A stretch of DNA of 44,938 nt, from assembly GCA_030843315.1 (NCBI GenBank), contig JAUUPT010000034.1, positions 1 to 44,938 on the forward strand, read 5' to 3'. The translations under genes were made by a program, and so were the position numbers. The notes under the pieces are model-generated. The model worked only from the letters and a program-made list of their open reading frames with translations. It did no database searches and was not told the DNA's origin. The stretch is from Bacteroidaceae bacterium (lineage in GTDB: Bacteria > Bacteroidota > Bacteroidia > Bacteroidales > Bacteroidaceae). Of this stretch, positions 40,250-44,938 are shown in pieces. Each line of letters opens with the position of its first letter. Positions within the stretch are counted from its first letter, which is position 1.

Positions 40250-41116
40250 ATGAACAAGATTAACGGTTTTCTGTATGGACTGCTTTCTTCCGCGAGCTTC
40301 GGGCTCATCCCGTTGTTCACGATTCCTGCCATGCGGCAGGGGATGGAATTCTGGTCTATCCTGCTTTACCGTTTCTTGTTTGCCATGCTGGCACTGGCGG
40401 GCATACTGTTGCTCGACAAACAGTCGTTCCGCATCCGGCGAAAAGAGATACTACCACTTTTACTATTAGCGGCGCTATATGATACTTCCGCCGTATTCCT
40501 CTTTTGGGGATATAAGTTCATGGCGAGCGGAGTGGCCACTACCATACACTTCATGTATCCGGTACTGACCACGCTCATCATGATGATATTCTTCCGTGAG
40601 AAGAAATCCCTCTGGCGGATGGGAGCCATTGCACTGGCGGTAAGCGGCGTATTCTTCCTCTCCCAGGGAGACACAACGGGAACGATAACAGGAACCGGAA
40701 TATTCATCGTCTTGCTGTCCGCACTGGGCTACGCCCTTTACCTGGTCAGCGTCAGCCAAATGAAAAGACTGGAAATGAAGGGACTGAAAATGACCTTTTA
40801 CGTCTTTCTCTTCGGTGGCATACTCCTCTTTATCGGCACACAAGTATCGGGCATCGGACTGCAAGCCATCCCCGACCGCATCACGCTGGGAAACCTGGTG
40901 ATGCTTGCCTTAGTGCCTACCGTTATCTCCAATCTTGCCCTGGTGCGTGCCATCAAGAACATAGGCTCCACACTCACCTCTGTATTGGGAGCTATGGAGC
41001 CTGTAACTGCTGTCTGTGTAGGCATTCTCATCTTCGGAGAACCATTTACAAGCAGCATTGCCATAGGTATTATGCTGATTATATCGGCTGTGACTGTTAT
41101 CATACTGAAGCGATAA
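40250..41116 (+). CDS. EamA/DMT-family inner-membrane transporter
   Basis: The 288-residue protein is a two-times-five-helix drug/metabolite transporter. FLYGLLSSASFGLIPLFTIP starts helix 1, and the two EamA repeats are seen in residues about 5-135 and 145-285. ALYDTSAVFLFWGYKFMASGVATTI and GSTLTSVLGAMEPVTAVCVGILIFGEPFTSS are the typical ends of the repeats. It probably exports a small metabolite or amino acid; the substrate is unknown. It stands alone downstream of the A+T-rich repeat. No clear promoter was found in the 100 bases before it. Confidence 0.9.
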   Translation: MNKINGFLYGLLSSASFGLIPLFTIPAMRQGMEFWSILLYRFLFAMLALAGILLLDKQSFRIRRKEILPLLLLAALYDTSAVFLFWGYKFMASGVATTIHFMYPVLTTLIMMIFFREKKSLWRMGAIALAVSGVFFLSQGDTTGTITGTGIFIVLLSALGYALYLVSVSQMKRLEMKGLKMTFYVFLFGGILLFIGTQVSGIGLQAIPDRITLGNLVMLALVPTVISNLALVRAIKNIGSTLTSVLGAMEPVTAVCVGILIFGEPFTSSIAIGIMLIISAVTVIILKR

Positions 41117-41243
41117 TTATCTGCTCCTTTCTCCGTAAACTGCAAATCAAAACTATTTATTACACACATAGGATAATCCGAGTATTTAGCCTTTCAATCT
41201 TCATCTTAACCCTAATTTATCCCTAATTTTAATTTTACTTTCT

Positions 41244-41251
41244 TAACTTTG
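41244..41251 (+). promoter_or_regulatory. -7 box for the GH2 gene
   Basis: TAACTTTG matches TAnnTTTG, 46 bases before the ATG at 41298. The gap 41117-41297 has no other clear element. Confidence 0.55.
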
Positions 41252-41297
41252 CCTCCGGTTCCATCTTCAAGCAGAATTTTTAACTAAAACAACCGTT

Positions 41298-44200
41298 ATG
41301 CAAACTATCAAGAAACTCCTTCTCAGCTTTGCCGCCCTCAGCGCCCTCAGCACCGCAGCACAGACTATAGACACAAGTCAGGCCTACGAAATCCATACCT
41401 TGAACGGGCTTGTTCTCGACAACCAGGAGAGTATGGACGCCGGCTCCAAGATATTCATCTCCAAGCGTACGCTCGGCAAAGAATCGCAGGTATGGCAATT
41501 ACTGCCGGTAGAAAAAGACGTCTACTGCATCGTCAGCTCCCTCTCCCAGCAAGCCATCGACAATGACGGCAGTGGAGCCATCGAGAGTAGTGTCCTGCAA
41601 TGGAGCAGCGACTTGAACAACCCCAACCAGCATTGGAAAGTAGAGCAACAAGCCAATGGGCACTATACTTTCACCAGCCTGGTAAGCGGCTACAACCTCG
41701 GTTTCCCCGACGCCGGACTGGTGGGCGAACCCGTTTTCCAGCTGAAACCGGATGCCAGCCAAACTAACCAGCAATGGGTGCTCGTGAAATCTTCCATCAA
41801 GGTAAAAGCCGAACCCTTAAAAACCAGCAGTAATAACGATTGGGAAAACCAAAACATCATCGGCATCAACAAAGAAGACGGACACGCAACATTCATCCCC
41901 TTCGCCAACATGGAAGAGATGAAAGCAGACCCCGCCTACCGCCGTCCGTGGAAGCGCACCCACTCCAGCCGCTACCTCCTGCTGAACGGCAACTGGAAAT
42001 TTAACTGGGCAAAGCAACCCGAAGACCGCCCGAAGGACTTCTATAAAACAAATTATGATGTGTCCACCTGGGCCGAGATTCCCGTCCCCTCCAACTGGGA
42101 GATGCACGGCTACGGCACACCCATCTACACCAATATCACCTATCCCTTCCGCAACAACCCACCCTTCATCCAGGGCCAGCGCGGCTATACGATAGAGAAG
42201 GACGAGCCCAACGCCGTAGGTTCCTACCGCCACGAGTTCACCTTGCCTGCCGACTGGACGGATAAAGAAGTGTTCATCCACTTCGACGGCGTGTACAGCG
42301 CCATGTATCTATGGGTGAACGGAAAGAAAGTGGGCTACAGCCAGGGTGCCAACAACGATGCCCGCTTCAATATCACCCGTTACGTCCGCCCGGGCAAGAA
42401 CCAACTCGCCGTAGAGGTGTATCGCTGGTCGGACGGCAGTTATCTGGAAGATCAGGATATGTTCCGCCTCAGCGGTATCCATCGCGACGTATATCTTGTG
42501 GCAACACCTAAAGTACAACTGCGCGACCTTCATCTGACTTCCGTCCTCAGTCCACGCTACGACGAAGCCGAACTGAACGTAAAGAGCAAAATCCGAAACC
42601 ACGGTAAAACCCTCGCCAATGCTTCTGTCCGCATCTCCCTGCTCGATGAAACCGGACAGGAACTGCGTCAGTTCACCACTCCCACCGGCGGCGTGGCGGC
42701 AGGCAAGGAGATAACCGTAAACAGCCACGGCACCATTCGCGATCCCCACCTGTGGAGTGCCGAGATGCCCTACTTATATACTGTCAACGTGGAACTCCTC
42801 GACGAGCAGGGCCGTGTCACCGAAGCCACCACCCAGCAATACGGCTTCCGTCGTATCGAAATCCGCAACAACAAGGTTTATATCAACGGTATGCTCACCC
42901 TCTTCAAAGGTGCCAACCGCCACGACACTCACCCGCAATTTGGAAAAGCCGTCCCTGTGGAAAGCATGATCGAGGACATTCTCCTCTTCAAGCGTCACAA
43001 CCTGAATACGGTCCGCACCAGCCACTACCCCAACGATCCCAAGATGTATGCCCTTTACGACTATTACGGACTCTACGTCATGGATGAAGCCGACCAGGAG
43101 TGCCATGGCAATATGTCGCTGACCAACAATCCTGCCTGGGAAGCTGCCTTCGTAGACCGTGCTGTCCGCATGGTAGAGCGGGACAAGAACCACCCGTCCG
43201 TCATCTTCTGGTCACTGGGTAACGAGTCCGGCGGAGGTTGCAATATAATAGCGGAATACAATGCTGCCAGAGCCATTGACGACCGCCCTATACATTATGA
43301 GGGTATGAACGACCAGGCTGACATTGACTCACGCATGTATCCCTCCATCGAAAGCATGATAGAGCAAGACCGCGCTCCGAGAAACAAACCCTTCTTCCTC
43401 TGCGAATATGCCCACGCCATGGGCAATGCCGTAGGCAACCTCGAAGAATACTGGGATTACATCGAGTACCACTCCAACCGCATGATAGGTGGCTGCATCT
43501 GGGACTGGGTAGACCAGGGACTCAACAAGCCCGGCGAACCGAAAGACCGTTTCTATTTCGGAGGCAGCTTCGGCGATGCACCCAATGACAACGACTTCTG
43601 TTGCAATGGCCTTGTCACCGCTGACCGCCGCATCACCCCAAAACTGCTGGAAGTGAAAAAGGTATATCAGTACATCTCTTTCAAAATGAACGATAGAAAC
43701 AGTGTGGAGTTGCACAACCGCTACACTGCCTACAACCTGGCGCACTTCAACCTGCACTGCACGCTCTTGAAAGACGGTAAGGTGATTAAAGAAGAAGAAT
43801 TGGACCTGCCCGACACCCAACCGACCGGGTATCGCACCATCCACATCCCGCTGGAACGCTACCTCACCGACCCCGATGCCGAATACTTCGTGAATTTCGA
43901 CGTAAAGCTGAAACACGATTGTATATGGGCACCCGCAGGCCATGTAATAGCCACAGAGCAATTCGCCCTGAACACAAAGGAAAATCGCCCCGTTGAAATT
44001 ACCGCCGGCACTCCGGGTAACGAGGCACTGAAAGCCTATGAAGAAGAGCGTCGCTATCTCCGCTTCAGGAACTCTTCCTGCGAAGTATCTTTTGATATGG
44101 GCACCGGTCAGCTTATCGGCCTGCGCTATGGCGAACAGGAAGTGTTGCACCGCCAGCAAGGTCCCGAACTGAACTGGTATCGCGCCATCAACAACGATTC

Positions 44201-44867
44201 CCGCAACTGGGTCAATACGGTCACCAAACTCCTGAATTTCAATTGGGAACTGTCCGACGACAAAAAATCGGCCCGCGTGGTTGCCGAGTTGGAAGCTGTT
44301 GTAGGAAAGATAAGCGTTCCGCACACCCTTATCTACACCATTCATGGCAATGGCGCCGTCGATGTAGATGCGAGTTTCAAGACCGGAGCCGACTTCGACC
44401 TGCCCCGCCTGGCATTGCAAACCAGCCTCAACCCCGAACTGGAGAATCTGATATGGTTTGGCCGTGGTCCGATAGAGAACTACCAAGACCGCAAGAATGC
44501 CGCCTATGTGGGCCTTTATTCTTCCACAGTAGAGGATATGCGCGAGTACTACGCCCGTGCCCAAACCATGGGAGAACGATGCGACACCCGCTGGCTTACA
44601 CTGACGAACGGCAACGGGCAGGGCGTCAAGATTACTGCATATGGCACTTTCGACTTCTCGGCCCTGCACTATACCGACCGCGAAATATGGCAGGTGAAAT
44701 ACGGGCACGACCTTAAAAACATCCGTCGCAGCGAAGTAGTACTGAACCTGGATTGCATACAGCGCGGCATCGGAAATGCCAGTTGTGGCCCGGGCCCACG
44801 CCCGAAGTATGAAATAAAGAAGAATAGCACGTACCGGTATGCTTTCCGCATAGAGGCCGTGAAATAG
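41298..44867 (+). CDS. Glycoside hydrolase family 2 beta-galactosidase with N-terminal ricin-like domain
   Basis: The 1189-residue secreted enzyme has a signal peptide (MQTIKKLLLSFAALSALSTA, cut near AAQ). Residues about 24-170 form a ricin-like beta-trefoil (SQVWQLLPVEKDVYCIVS, NQHWKVEQQANGHYTFTS, NQQWVLVKSS at its repeats). LacZ-type domains follow: the sugar-binding domain (LLNGNWKFNW, PVPSNWEMHGYGTPIYTN), Ig-like domain, barrel with acid/base Glu643 in WSLGNESGGG and nucleophile Glu703 in FLCEYAHAMGN, and C-terminal beta-galactosidase small-chain and DUF4981-type parts (GRGPIENYQDRKNAAYVGLY). It would release terminal beta-galactose from glycans in the periplasm or at the surface. The lectin-like domain is an uncommon addition to LacZ. 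It has its own promoter and terminator. Confidence 0.95.
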   Translation: MQTIKKLLLSFAALSALSTAAQTIDTSQAYEIHTLNGLVLDNQESMDAGSKIFISKRTLGKESQVWQLLPVEKDVYCIVSSLSQQAIDNDGSGAIESSVLQWSSDLNNPNQHWKVEQQANGHYTFTSLVSGYNLGFPDAGLVGEPVFQLKPDASQTNQQWVLVKSSIKVKAEPLKTSSNNDWENQNIIGINKEDGHATFIPFANMEEMKADPAYRRPWKRTHSSRYLLLNGNWKFNWAKQPEDRPKDFYKTNYDVSTWAEIPVPSNWEMHGYGTPIYTNITYPFRNNPPFIQGQRGYTIEKDEPNAVGSYRHEFTLPADWTDKEVFIHFDGVYSAMYLWVNGKKVGYSQGANNDARFNITRYVRPGKNQLAVEVYRWSDGSYLEDQDMFRLSGIHRDVYLVATPKVQLRDLHLTSVLSPRYDEAELNVKSKIRNHGKTLANASVRISLLDETGQELRQFTTPTGGVAAGKEITVNSHGTIRDPHLWSAEMPYLYTVNVELLDEQGRVTEATTQQYGFRRIEIRNNKVYINGMLTLFKGANRHDTHPQFGKAVPVESMIEDILLFKRHNLNTVRTSHYPNDPKMYALYDYYGLYVMDEADQECHGNMSLTNNPAWEAAFVDRAVRMVERDKNHPSVIFWSLGNESGGGCNIIAEYNAARAIDDRPIHYEGMNDQADIDSRMYPSIESMIEQDRAPRNKPFFLCEYAHAMGNAVGNLEEYWDYIEYHSNRMIGGCIWDWVDQGLNKPGEPKDRFYFGGSFGDAPNDNDFCCNGLVTADRRITPKLLEVKKVYQYISFKMNDRNSVELHNRYTAYNLAHFNLHCTLLKDGKVIKEEELDLPDTQPTGYRTIHIPLERYLTDPDAEYFVNFDVKLKHDCIWAPAGHVIATEQFALNTKENRPVEITAGTPGNEALKAYEEERRYLRFRNSSCEVSFDMGTGQLIGLRYGEQEVLHRQQGPELNWYRAINNDSRNWVNTVTKLLNFNWELSDDKKSARVVAELEAVVGKISVPHTLIYTIHGNGAVDVDASFKTGADFDLPRLALQTSLNPELENLIWFGRGPIENYQDRKNAAYVGLYSSTVEDMREYYARAQTMGERCDTRWLTLTNGNGQGVKITAYGTFDFSALHYTDREIWQVKYGHDLKNIRRSEVVLNLDCIQRGIGNASCGPGPRPKYEIKKNSTYRYAFRIEAVK

Positions 44868-44885
44868 AAGAGTGACAAAAAAAAG

Positions 44886-44919
44886 GAGGTTGTGTCAAAA
44901 TGCTGGCACAACCTCTTTT
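44886..44919 (+). terminator. Terminator of the GH2 gene
   Basis: GAGGTTGTGTCA (44886-44897) pairs with TGGCACAACCTC (44904-44915) with one weak pair, followed by TTTT and preceded by an A-run, 18 bases after the stop codon. Confidence 0.8.
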
Positions 44920-44938
44920 CATCTTTTACAGTCCGGTT

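Noticed and set aside
43329..44708. 459-residue minus-strand frame opposite the GH2 gene
   Set aside because: It is antisense to the catalytic and C-terminal domains of a clear beta-galactosidase; no family features.

Overview
The window is a gene-dense chromosomal segment of a Bacteroides-type bacterium (Bacteroidales). The evidence is: repeated promoter boxes of the Bacteroides form TAnnTTTG in front of most transcription units, no consistent Shine-Dalgarno sequences, many lipoprotein signals, and families typical of this group (DUF6377, DUF4348, DUF2851, DUF3108, WbqC, a GH2 with a ricin-like N-terminus). No rRNA, tRNA, insertion sequence or CRISPR array was seen. The species cannot be fixed from sequence alone.

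Layout. 1-4390: a patatin-like lipase cut by the window edge, a hotdog thioesterase, a DUF3108 protein and a large Ig-like lipoprotein. 4557-11399: a four-gene unit made of an RND efflux pump (adaptor, inner-membrane pump, outer-membrane channel) and an LpxA-type acyltransferase, with a near-perfect 28-bp dyad between two candidate promoters and a strong terminator at the end. 11423-11552: an array of 22-bp palindromic units. 11590-13371: queH and a membrane acyltransferase-like protein. 13467-20220: a DUF6377 membrane regulator followed by three secreted glycosidases (GH30, GH5, GH3), which look like a beta-glucan degrading set without SusC/SusD. 20336-23427: a hexuronate pathway pair (SDR fructuronate reductase and UxuA) divergent from an AraC-type regulator. 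23435-27332: dapB, signal peptidase I, a second S26 protein lacking both catalytic residues, and WbqC, all on the minus strand. 27429-30369: DUF2851, an A+T-rich DUF3791/DUF3990 toxin-antitoxin-like pair, and DUF4348. 30420-36346: a dihydrouridine synthase, a NahK-like sugar 1-kinase with a CBM9-like partner, a second 22-bp repeat array, an M16 peptidase, and an overlapping SIS isomerase/PfkB kinase pair. 36424-44867: a lipoprotein tyrosine phosphatase, a DEAD-box RNA helicase, a DUF559 nuclease gene packed between inverted repeats, an EamA transporter and a large secreted GH2 beta-galactosidase.

How the genes fit together. Much of the window serves a glycan-eating lifestyle: secreted glycosidases release sugars; hexuronate, N-acetylhexosamine and PfkB kinases take them into central metabolism; local regulators (DUF6377, AraC) sit beside their targets. 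The rest is envelope maintenance (efflux, LpxA-like, signal peptidase, lipoproteins, WbqC) and RNA/tRNA work (QueH, Dus, DEAD-box helicase).

The signals least explained by known annotation are the two 22-bp-period palindromic arrays in convergent intergenic gaps, the inverted-repeat-bounded DUF559 cassette, the catalytically dead signal peptidase paralogue, and the DUF3791/DUF3990 pair in an A+T-rich patch.
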